Under the pieces are notes generated by a model. That model searched no databases. It was not told the DNA's origin and was given only the letters and a program-made list of their open reading frames with translations. Position numbers and translations under genes: made by a program. Of a stretch of 54,224 bases of DNA, positions 7,657 through 15,115 are shown one piece after another. Position 1 is the stretch's first letter, and the number at the start of each line of letters is the position of its first letter. Source of the DNA: JAGFIY01 sp964499285 (GTDB taxonomy: Bacteria > Bacteroidota > Ignavibacteria > Ignavibacteriales > Melioribacteraceae). The DNA is taken from NCBI GenBank assembly GCA_964499285.1, contig CAZCLA010000021.1, positions 1 to 54,224 of the forward strand, given 5' to 3'.

Positions 7657-9045
7657 ATGATTCCTAGAATTCTTATAGTTGATGACGATAACTTAGTATG
7701 TATTTCTCTTAAAAAAGTTCTCGTTAAATTAGGTTACGAAACAGATTTTTGTTCGGACGGCGGAGAAATATTTAATCAAATCCAACAATTCAAGCCAGAT
7801 ATTATTCTGCTTGATATTTATTTAACATCTCACAATGGACTTGATATACTCGGCGAACTGCAGAAAAAAAATCCCGAAATACCGGTAATCATGATAACAG
7901 GTTACGCAGATGTCAAAATTGCAGTAAGCGCGATGAAACTCGGTGCTTTCGATTTTCTGCTTAAACCGCTGGATATTGAACAGTTGAAAATAGTTATAGA
8001 AAAATGTGTTAAGCATCTTAATCTTTCCCATGAAGTTGAAAAACTTCAATCGATGATTTCGGAGGAACAAATACCAAGGGGATTCTTCGGTAAAAGTAAA
8101 GTTATTCAGAAAACTTTAAGCGAAGTTGAAAAGCTTGCGAAAAGTGATGATACGACTGTTCTTATCGAGGGAGAAAGCGGAACAGGGAAAGAAGTGTTCG
8201 CTAAGTATATTCACCAAATGAGTCCGAGGAAGCAGAAGGTTTTTGTACCTATAAATTGCGGTTCCATTTCAAAAGAATTGGCTGAAAGCGAATTATTCGG
8301 TCACGAAAAAGGAGCTTTTACGGGGGCTGCCGATAAAACAAAATTGGGAAAATTTGAGATAGCTGACGGCGGAACAATACTTCTCGATGAAATTGGTGAA
8401 CTTAGTCTCGAACTTCAGGTGAAGCTGCTTCGAGTACTTCAGGAAAAGTCTTTTTACAGGCTGGGTGGTGAAAAAATGATTAATGTTAACGTTAGAGTAA
8501 TTGCTGCGACTAACAAAAATTTGGAGGACGAGGTAAAAAAAGGAAACTTTCGCGAGGACCTGTTTTATAGACTTAATGTTGCTAAAGTAATTATTCCCCC
8601 GCTAAGGGATCGCAAAGAGGACATACCATTATTTGCTCAATCATTTGTTAGCGAATTCTCTCATAAATTCAATAAATCGATTAGCAGAATTGATGAAGAA
8701 GCTTTGAATATCCTGACAATCGCCGCTTGGAAGGGAAATGTAAGAGAACTCAGAAACGCAATCGAAAGAGCAGTTCTTTTAATTGATGAGGATACTTTGA
8801 AAGCTAAACATATTTCCTTCGTAAATAAACAATTAACATATCTTGATACAGCAGAACAGTTTGAACTTAAAATTCCGAGCGAAGGAATACAAATTGACAA
8901 AGTGCTTAGAGAACTTTTTCTTAAAACGCTCAAATTGACAGGCGGCAATCAACTTCAAGCAGCAAAAATATTGGGGCTTTCGCGCTCAAAATTTAGATAC
9001 AGAATGGAACAACTCGGAGTAGAAGTAACGAAGAACATATCTTAG
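7657..9045 (+). CDS. NtrC-family sigma-54-dependent response regulator (FlgR-like)
   Basis: A 462-residue three-domain activator. The receiver domain (1-120) has the acidic pocket DDD near residue 9 and the phosphorylation site Asp53 (IILLDIYL). The AAA+ domain has Walker A GESGTGKE (172-179), the sigma-54-contacting loop GAFTGA (219-224), Walker B GTILLDEIGEL and the arginine-finger region FREDLFYRLNV. A Fis-type HTH ends the protein (GGNQLQAAKILGLSRSKFRY). It is expected to be phosphorylated by the kinase 4 bp upstream and to open sigma-54 promoters. A near-consensus sigma-54 promoter before fliA (10291-10306) is the obvious local target. Confidence 0.93.
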   Translation: MIPRILIVDDDNLVCISLKKVLVKLGYETDFCSDGGEIFNQIQQFKPDIILLDIYLTSHNGLDILGELQKKNPEIPVIMITGYADVKIAVSAMKLGAFDFLLKPLDIEQLKIVIEKCVKHLNLSHEVEKLQSMISEEQIPRGFFGKSKVIQKTLSEVEKLAKSDDTTVLIEGESGTGKEVFAKYIHQMSPRKQKVFVPINCGSISKELAESELFGHEKGAFTGAADKTKLGKFEIADGGTILLDEIGELSLELQVKLLRVLQEKSFYRLGGEKMINVNVRVIAATNKNLEDEVKKGNFREDLFYRLNVAKVIIPPLRDRKEDIPLFAQSFVSEFSHKFNKSISRIDEEALNILTIAAWKGNVRELRNAIERAVLLIDEDTLKAKHISFVNKQLTYLDTAEQFELKIPSEGIQIDKVLRELFLKTLKLTGGNQLQAAKILGLSRSKFRYRMEQLGVEVTKNIS

Positions 9046-9133
9046 AATTTTTATAATCCTCACTTACACAATACTTTAAATATTGCTTTCGTGTTCGATA
9101 ATTATTCAAACATCTTAACAGAAGAAACTATAA

Positions 9134-10141
9134 ATGAACCTGCAAAAATTTTATTCATCTTCTTTGATTGAGGCTGTTAATCAAATGAAAGAAAAATTGG
9201 GTGATGATGCAGTTATAATAAGTACAAAAAAGATCGAAAATAATGAACTTAAAAGCAGCTCTACTCTTTTTGAGATCACGGCAGTTGAATCAAGCACTTT
9301 CCAAGATGATCGAAATTCGAAAACCGTATCGAATAAAAATTCCACAACGAGTGAAAGTTATTCTCCCGAACTGAATAATGATTTGATTTTTGAAGTAAAA
9401 GAAAAATTAAAAAAAACCGATATAGAAGACGGGATAATTAAAGAAATTATCGACCGGCTTTTAATGTACGGCAAATTTCTTACTAAGGAAAACATTGATG
9501 AGTTCATTGTATCAATTATTGCATCACTACTAAGTTTATATGAGTTAAAAGATCTTGGTAAGCAAAACAGAATAATTCTTTTTGGGAAGAGCGGAGCCGG
9601 CAAAACAACTGTTGTACGAAAGATAATGAAACAACTAGCAACAAATGAAAAGCGACAAATAATTTATAGAAATATTACTGAATCAAATGATCGATTTAAT
9701 ATTGAAGACGAAAAAAAATTATTGCCTCCAAATATATTCGCTGAGAAAATGAACCTGAGCGAATTTATGAATCATCACAAAAAAAACTACTCCGAAAATT
9801 TTGAACTAATCGAGTTTGAAAATGATTCCTTAGAAAAAATATCGAGTTCATTAGCTGAAGAAATATTTCATGATTCATCACTATTGCTAGTAGAAAAAAT
9901 AAACTCTGCAATAATTAGTTCTGATTACCGGGAGATGCTGAGAATGAAACTGAATTACGACGGAATTATTCTTACAAATCTCGATGAAATAACAACGCAC
10001 GGTGGAATTCTTAACATTGTAAAGAAAGCACGAAAGCCAATTTATTATTTATCCTCAGGCAGTGGATCAGAAGATGATCTTCTCGAAGCAGAACCGGAAA
10101 TTACGGCAAAACTTATTTATACGGGAAGCCTCTATTTTTAA
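9134..10141 (+). CDS. flhF: FlhF-like flagellar GTPase with degenerate G domain
   Basis: The N-terminus MNLQKFYSSSLIEAVNQMKE and GDDAVIISTKKI are the characteristic start of FlhF. A variable linker and the N domain (about 85-140) lead to a P-loop GKSGAGKTT (151-159), and the end shows LTNLDEITTHGGILN and PIYYLSSGSGSEDDL, matching the G4 and G5 regions of SRP-type GTPases. FlhF sets flagellar position and number at the cell pole. What is odd is the middle: the DTAGR switch motif cannot be found, the stretch around ELIEFENDSLEKIS standing in its place. GTP hydrolysis may therefore be lost. At 335 residues it is a little short, and no flhG follows. Confidence 0.8.
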   Translation: MNLQKFYSSSLIEAVNQMKEKLGDDAVIISTKKIENNELKSSSTLFEITAVESSTFQDDRNSKTVSNKNSTTSESYSPELNNDLIFEVKEKLKKTDIEDGIIKEIIDRLLMYGKFLTKENIDEFIVSIIASLLSLYELKDLGKQNRIILFGKSGAGKTTVVRKIMKQLATNEKRQIIYRNITESNDRFNIEDEKKLLPPNIFAEKMNLSEFMNHHKKNYSENFELIEFENDSLEKISSSLAEEIFHDSSLLLVEKINSAIISSDYREMLRMKLNYDGIILTNLDEITTHGGILNIVKKARKPIYYLSSGSGSEDDLLEAEPEITAKLIYTGSLYF

Positions 10142-10166
10142 TAACTATATATTCCTATCTACAAAA

Positions 10167-10208
10167 GCTATTAGCGAACAATATTGAACAAATGGCTAAT
10201 ATTAGCCA
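10167..10208. promoter_or_regulatory. Two phased palindromes, possible enhancer sites for the NtrC-like regulator
   Basis: GCTATTAGC (10167-10175) and the perfect 16-bp palindrome TGGCTAATATTAGCCA (10193-10208) share the half-site GCTA(A)T. Their centres are about 29-30 bp apart, close to three helical turns, and lie about 90-130 bp upstream of the sigma-54 promoter at 10291. This is where NtrC-family activators bind. The assignment to the regulator encoded at 7657-9045 is inference. Confidence 0.5.
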
Positions 10209-10290
10209 GCAATAAAATTTCAAAATGAAATTTCTGTCCAAAAAACACATTAATTGAGCTTAAATCAACGTTCTCTCGATTACACATTTA

Positions 10291-10306
10291 TGGCATTTAC
10301 TTTGCC
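10291..10306 (+). promoter_or_regulatory. Sigma-54 (-24/-12) promoter of fliA
   Basis: TGGCATTTACTTTGCC carries GG at 10292-10293 and GC at 10304-10305 with exactly 10 bases between, the invariant sigma-54 spacing, and matches the consensus in the flanking T, CA and TT positions. Transcription would start near 10317, 28 bp before the fliA ATG. An NtrC-family activator gene lies upstream in the same block. Confidence 0.75.
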
Positions 10307-10307
10307 C

Positions 10308-10342
10308 TCTTTTTCCCAGCCAACAATAAACAGGGAAAAGGG
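10308..10342 (+). promoter_or_regulatory. Hairpin covering the fliA ribosome-binding site in read-through RNA
   Basis: Bases 10308-10317 (TCTTTTTCCC) can pair with 10333-10342 (GGGAAAAGGG), including two G-U pairs, around a 15-base loop. The 3' arm is the purine-rich ribosome site of fliA. The 5' arm ends at the predicted sigma-54 start point (about 10317), so a transcript from that promoter would lack it, while a transcript reading through from flhF would contain the full hairpin. Confidence 0.5.
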
Positions 10343-10344
10343 AG

Positions 10345-10974
10345 ATGGAAAATCAAGTACTTTGGAACAGTTTCAAGATAGAGCCGAATTCTGATACAAA
10401 ACGGCAAATAATGTCCAATTACACAAATCTTGTACACTATGTAATTCACAATTCCAAGTTTATAAAACTTGATGTAATTGAGGACAAAGATTACTTTCAA
10501 TTCGGGATTGAGGGATTAAGCGAGGCGATCGATCGTTTTGACCCGGATTATGGTACAAAGTTCGAAACATATGCAATTCAAAGAATTCGTGGAAAAATTA
10601 TCGACGAACTTAGGAAACTTCAGATTAAACCACGTGTACAGCAAACTGATGAAAACAGTGTTGTTTATAGAAACGTTTCGCTAGATCAAAATTTAGGGAA
10701 CGAAGAGGGTTTTTCATTGGCGGATATTCTTCCGAACGATGATGAAACTCCGGATGATCAATTCTTAAATGCCGAAAAAATAATCCTATTGAAACAAGCA
10801 ATAAAAAAACTCGGCGAACGAGATCAACTTTTACTTTCTCTATATTATTATGAAAAACTTAATTATATGGAAATAGCTGAATTGTTAGGGATAACTGTTT
10901 CTCGAGTTTGTCAAATTCACTCAAAGATTATAAAAGAACTAAAAGGATATTTAAACACGGCTTATGCCGCATAA
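10345..10974 (+). CDS. fliA: Flagellar RNA polymerase sigma factor FliA (sigma-28)
   Basis: A 209-residue sigma-70-family protein. Region 2 reads YFQFGIEGLSEAIDRFDPDY, then TKFETYAIQRIRGKIIDELR, the FliA/WhiG form of the -10 recognition helix. Region 4 ends the protein with YMEIAELLGITVSRVCQIHS. Region 3 is short, making it about 30 residues smaller than enteric FliA. It directs RNA polymerase to late flagellar and chemotaxis promoters. The start at 10345 follows AGGGAAAAGGGAG. The upstream sigma-54 promoter places it as an intermediate step in the flagellar cascade, and the FlgM-like product of 6646-6858 is a candidate inhibitor. Confidence 0.88.
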   Translation: MENQVLWNSFKIEPNSDTKRQIMSNYTNLVHYVIHNSKFIKLDVIEDKDYFQFGIEGLSEAIDRFDPDYGTKFETYAIQRIRGKIIDELRKLQIKPRVQQTDENSVVYRNVSLDQNLGNEEGFSLADILPNDDETPDDQFLNAEKIILLKQAIKKLGERDQLLLSLYYYEKLNYMEIAELLGITVSRVCQIHSKIIKELKGYLNTAYAA

Positions 10975-11004
10975 CGGTTTTTCCTTAAAATTATTGAGTA
11001 TGAT

Positions 11005-12315
11005 ATGAGTGAAGCAACTTCAAGTTTAATGGGACTTTATAAGGGAACAGGGATAAAGAAATCAGAACTATACTTAGGAATTGATTCTCTCGATGAGGGA
11101 ATTCCTTATGCTCTAAAATCCAGTGAGTCAATGCTTCTTACCAAAATTATTAGTTTTGAAAAGGAAATTCGTGATTCAGAAAATGTTGAACATGCATTAT
11201 ATCATTTAATAGATACAACAAAACAAATTGTCCCCGCAAAGGAGGCAGCTCTATTCTTTCTGGATGAAGAAACCGGGGAATTGAAATCTACCGAAAAAGA
11301 AGAGCGTAATAAGCTTGTTATTATGCTTAACAAATATTACAAAGAAGGCATAATTAATTTTGTATTTGAATCCAAACGACCGACCCTTGTCCCGGAGCTG
11401 GAAAGTTACAACACAAGCCCCACCCCGATGAATTTTATTCTATTTCCTGTTTTCGAAAATGATAATAAGAAAGGATTATTTGCTGTATTAACACCGTTGA
11501 ATAAAAATTCTTTAAATGATGATGCAAAAGAAGCGCTTAGCTTAATAATCAATATCACTCTTGCCGAAATTGAAAAAATAAAACTTCGCCAAGATCTTTT
11601 TGAATCTTATAATGAAGCGCAAGCCTATCAAGCAAAACTTTCAAACGATTACAGATTGATAGAAATAGGAAGATTAACGGAAGGAATTGTTGAAGATATC
11701 GTATCGCCTTTACAAGTGATTTTATCACAAGTCGAATTGATGAAAGACTATGAAGAAAGCAGCGATGGAATAAATAAAATCAAAAAACAAGTTGATAAAA
11801 TAAAGGGAGTAATCTCGAGACTTGTGAAATTTGCCGATACCAATAGAAAAACTCTTAAAATATCGCCATTAAATCTAAATCAAATATTAAACGATTATTT
11901 TAAACTTGTGAAATCGACACTGGATACTCTAAAACTGGAATGCGTTCTCGACTTGGGAAAGAACATACCTGAAATACTTACTCATCCTGATCATATCTAT
12001 CAATTATTAACCAATCTTATTGGTTTGATCGATCATAAACCGGGCAAGAAAAGCGGAGTTATTCTTCAAACTCGTTACAGCAAAGGAATTGTTTCCTTAA
12101 ATTTGATAACTACTCAATCTCTAAAAGTGGAAAACCGAAAGAATTCATACGAACTTAATATGAAAATAATAGAAAATATAGCGGCAAAGCATTCCGGGGA
12201 AATTAAGATAGATAACAGAAAAGAAAGCGGATGTTCAATTTCAATTACATTTCCCTTAAAAAGAAATTTTGAAAAAAAACAATTATTTAATAAAATTAAA
12301 GTCTCCGAATTATAA
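11005..12315 (+). CDS. GAF-domain histidine kinase homologue lacking the phospho-acceptor histidine
   Basis: A 436-residue cytoplasmic protein. Residues 50-190 look like a GAF domain (AALFFLDEETGEL, NFILFPVFEN, KGLFAVLTPL). A DHp-like helix pair follows at 215-275, where IGRLTEGIVEDIVSPLQVIL aligns with a normal H box but has Glu230 in place of the histidine. The CA-like domain (290-420) keeps a remnant of the N box (QLLTNLIGLI) but has no DxGxG. It is therefore probably an inactive pseudokinase that works by binding. It starts 30 bp after fliA and is followed 38 bp later by a receiver-DHp protein, so these genes probably form one transcript. Confidence 0.75.
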   Translation: MSEATSSLMGLYKGTGIKKSELYLGIDSLDEGIPYALKSSESMLLTKIISFEKEIRDSENVEHALYHLIDTTKQIVPAKEAALFFLDEETGELKSTEKEERNKLVIMLNKYYKEGIINFVFESKRPTLVPELESYNTSPTPMNFILFPVFENDNKKGLFAVLTPLNKNSLNDDAKEALSLIINITLAEIEKIKLRQDLFESYNEAQAYQAKLSNDYRLIEIGRLTEGIVEDIVSPLQVILSQVELMKDYEESSDGINKIKKQVDKIKGVISRLVKFADTNRKTLKISPLNLNQILNDYFKLVKSTLDTLKLECVLDLGKNIPEILTHPDHIYQLLTNLIGLIDHKPGKKSGVILQTRYSKGIVSLNLITTQSLKVENRKNSYELNMKIIENIAAKHSGEIKIDNRKESGCSISITFPLKRNFEKKQLFNKIKVSEL

Positions 12316-12353
12316 CTTAAATATTTTCGTTTTAATACTAGGTTGGGTGTCAG

Positions 12354-13034
12354 ATGAAAGAAAACAACCTCGAAAAAGATAATGTGCTGGTTGTCGAGGA
12401 CGAAGAGGACACAAGGTTTGTTCTGGAACGACTGCTCTCAAAAAACGGTTATGTAGTTAACTCATGCCGCAATGGGGAGGAAGCACTTTCCGTTCTAAAA
12501 ACTTTTAGTCCTAAAGTTATAATTGCCGATTGGACAATGCCAAAAATGGATGGACTCGAGCTTTGTAATATTCTTAAAGAAAAAGAATCGACAAAGTTCA
12601 TTTACTTTATAGTGCTTACTGCAAGAACTTCATTAAAGGATAGAGTTGCTGGGCTGGATATCGGCGCTGACGATTTTTTAGTAAAGCCCATTGAAAATCA
12701 AGAGCTGTTGGCAAGAATTAGATCGGGAATAAGAATTTTTAATCTGCAGACAGAGCTGAAGAATATTGAACATGACCGTGCGATCGTTGAGCTTGCAACC
12801 ACCTTGGGACATAAAATAAACAACCCGTTAAGCAGTTTAACTATGTCTATTTCATCAATGGAATCCGAGATGGAAACGAAAGATGCAAAAAAATATAAAG
12901 ACGATTTATTTGTGATTAACCAATCGATAGAGAGAATAAAAAATTTCGTGGAGGCGTTGAAAAATCTTCAAAACCCTCAAATGACAAAATATGCTTTGGA
13001 AAACGACATGCTAAAAATTGAGCCTAAAGATTAA
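12354..13034 (+). CDS. Response-regulator receiver fused to a DHp-like histidine domain without a kinase domain
   Basis: A 226-residue protein. The receiver domain (1-125) is complete: acidic pair at Glu15-Asp16, phospho-site Asp59 in IIADWTMPKMDG, Thr/Ser switch in VLTARTS and the lysine in FLVKPIE. A helical stretch then leads to IVELATTLGHKINNPLSSL (about 145-163), an H box with His153 present. The protein stops before any ATP-binding domain. It could pass phosphoryl groups between His153 and Asp59 or partner proteins, or be a scaffold that dimerises with kinases. It sits between a histidine-less pseudokinase and a full kinase, which suggests a shared phosphorelay. The ribosome site is weak. 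Confidence 0.75.
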   Translation: MKENNLEKDNVLVVEDEEDTRFVLERLLSKNGYVVNSCRNGEEALSVLKTFSPKVIIADWTMPKMDGLELCNILKEKESTKFIYFIVLTARTSLKDRVAGLDIGADDFLVKPIENQELLARIRSGIRIFNLQTELKNIEHDRAIVELATTLGHKINNPLSSLTMSISSMESEMETKDAKKYKDDLFVINQSIERIKNFVEALKNLQNPQMTKYALENDMLKIEPKD

Positions 13035-13054
13035 GCTTAATCAATCTTTCTAAT

Positions 13055-14176
13055 ATGAATAATAGAAAACAGTATAAAATCATTTCATCTGACGAAGGAA
13101 TTTCCTCAGAATCTTTGAAGGAATTAAATGATTTCCCGTTAGAATATCCTATCGTATTGTTTTCATCCGAAGGCAAAATTTACTTTCAAAATAATGTATT
13201 CAAAAAATTATCCGAACTAAAAGAGTACGATACGATATTCGATTTTCCCGCTAGTCCTTCAATAAAGGATGTTATATCTCAAGTTCATCAAAGTTTTTTC
13301 AGAAATGTTGAATTCAATCTTGAAATAAAATCTCCGGCGCTGGATCAAAAAAAAGAGGTAAAAGCTTTCCTCTCTAAAGTATGGACAGGGCAGCAGTTGA
13401 TTTTTCTCTTGATCCTTGAAACAGATGAAATAGAAGTAAATCTACAATCCTTTCCTACAAACTTTGAACATGAACAGAGATTGAACAGATTAAAGTCGGC
13501 ATTTCTTGCAAATATGTCCCATGAATTTAGAACACCGCTTAATGCGGTTGTCGGCTATTCCGATTTGATTGCCGATGAAGTAAAAGAAAAAAATTTTGAT
13601 GTGCTTCCCGAAATTATCAGTTATATGAAGGATGGCGTCAAGCGTCTTCTCAATTTGATTGATAATATTGTAGAAGTATCGATGATTGAAGCCAATGATC
13701 AGAGCGTGGAATTAGAGCGCCATTCGGTTAATCATTTAATACGCGAGAGTTTAAATTCTTTTCGGGAAGAAACTCAAAGAAATGGGATAAACATAGATCT
13801 TGAATTAGACCATTCGGATCCTCAAATTAAAACAGATGGATCGCGATTTAAAAAAATTGTTGAGGCACTTATATCAAATGCCGTGAAGTATAATCATAAA
13901 AACGGTATTGTCATGATTAAAACAAGCTCAGACGATAAATCGGTTGAAATTAAAATTTCCGACACCGGAATCGGTATTGAAGATAAAAAACTTAAAGCAA
14001 TTCTTGAACCATTTTCTCAAGTAGAAGAAGAAGTTTATAGCAGAAATTACGAAGGTGCCGGACTAGGTTTGACGATAGCATATAATCTGACAAAGTTATT
14101 TAAAGGCACATTCGAAATTCAAAGCAGAGTAAACGAAGGAACAACTATTTTGCTTACATTTCCTAAAGACAGTTAA
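13055..14176 (+). CDS. Sensor histidine kinase (complete DHp and CA domains)
   Basis: A 373-residue cytoplasmic kinase. The N-terminal 130 residues look like a PAS-type fold (PIVLFSSEGKIYFQNNVF) with no membrane helix. The DHp H box is FLANMSHEFRTPLNAVVGYS with His156. The CA domain has ISNAVKYN (N box), ISDTGIGI (G1), a serviceable F box at LEPFSQVEEE and GAGLGLTIAYNLT (G2). All catalytic motifs are present, unlike the two preceding genes. It starts 20 bp after the receiver-DHp gene and is the likely phosphate donor for it. No DNA-binding output regulator follows, so the pathway output may be protein contact, possibly at the flagellum, given the location behind fliA. Confidence 0.85.
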   Translation: MNNRKQYKIISSDEGISSESLKELNDFPLEYPIVLFSSEGKIYFQNNVFKKLSELKEYDTIFDFPASPSIKDVISQVHQSFFRNVEFNLEIKSPALDQKKEVKAFLSKVWTGQQLIFLLILETDEIEVNLQSFPTNFEHEQRLNRLKSAFLANMSHEFRTPLNAVVGYSDLIADEVKEKNFDVLPEIISYMKDGVKRLLNLIDNIVEVSMIEANDQSVELERHSVNHLIRESLNSFREETQRNGINIDLELDHSDPQIKTDGSRFKKIVEALISNAVKYNHKNGIVMIKTSSDDKSVEIKISDTGIGIEDKKLKAILEPFSQVEEEVYSRNYEGAGLGLTIAYNLTKLFKGTFEIQSRVNEGTTILLTFPKDS

Positions 14177-14263
14177 AATTTTTCGTCATTTCGTATAATT
14201 TGCCACTTTTGTCCTATTTCACTAATTACTATATTTCATAACTCAATCATAATATTATTGTGT

Positions 14264-15103
14264 ATGAATAGAAGCTCTCTTCTTTGGACATTGGCAGTTA
14301 TTATTACCTTATTAACAGCTTATTATCAAAGGACAACCGGTCCCACTTACCCCATTGACGAAATAATCTCAATAAATGAAATTGAATATCACATCAAATT
14401 ATTGAGATCACACGGAGGGGAAACAGATTGTATAATTGAACTCCCGATTGAGCCTGAATTAATCTCAGCAAAACTTGTTTGGAAAAGATTTAACACAAAT
14501 GATGAATGGACGGAAGTTGAGTTTGAAACAGAAAATGGGGAACTAAAAACGGCTCTTCCGAATCAGCCCCCTGCAGGTAAACTTGAATACTATCTTATAA
14601 TTTATCACGATGCTGAAAAGTATGTTCTGCCTCACGACGAAACTGTTGTCATTCGCTTTAAGGGAGATGTTCCGGTTTGGGTGTTGATTCCTCACGTAAT
14701 CGTTATGTTTGGAGCAATGCTTCTTGCGACCAGAACTGGTCTCGAATTTTTTGCAAAAGAACCAAAAGTTTTGCGGTTGACGCAGTGGACACTCGGTTTT
14801 ATTTTTGCTGGCGGTTTGGTACTTGGTCCAATTACTCAATACTATGCCTTCGATGCATTTTGGACTGGATTTCCATTCGGAACCGATTTAACCGATAATA
14901 AAACATTAATTGCTTTTATCGTTTGGATTGTGGTTTACTTAATTTATAGAAAATCGAAAAAACCTCAGTTGTGGGCACTTGTTGCAGCAATTATTACAAC
15001 AATAATCTATTTAATTCCACACAGTTTGCATGGCAGTGAACTCGATTACAATGAACTCGATAAACAGAAGCAACAAACAGAAATTGAACAATCATTTGAA
15101 TAG
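14264..15103 (+). CDS. Membrane protein of unknown function, five predicted helices
   Basis: Not recognised. The 279-residue product has an N-terminal helix (LLWTLAVIITLLTAYY), a soluble segment of about 110 residues with the strand pattern of an Ig-like domain, and four further helices (VWVLIPHVIVMFGAMLLA, LGFIFAGGLVLGPI, TLIAFIVWIVVYLIY, LWALVAAIITTIIYLIP), ending in a polar tail. The soluble part probably faces the periplasm. The ATG at 14264 is preferred over the TTG two codons earlier. The subtilase gene follows after 12 bp, so the two may be cotranscribed. Confidence 0.7.
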   Translation: MNRSSLLWTLAVIITLLTAYYQRTTGPTYPIDEIISINEIEYHIKLLRSHGGETDCIIELPIEPELISAKLVWKRFNTNDEWTEVEFETENGELKTALPNQPPAGKLEYYLIIYHDAEKYVLPHDETVVIRFKGDVPVWVLIPHVIVMFGAMLLATRTGLEFFAKEPKVLRLTQWTLGFIFAGGLVLGPITQYYAFDAFWTGFPFGTDLTDNKTLIAFIVWIVVYLIYRKSKKPQLWALVAAIITTIIYLIPHSLHGSELDYNELDKQKQQTEIEQSFE

Positions 15104-15115
15104 ATGAGAGGAAAT

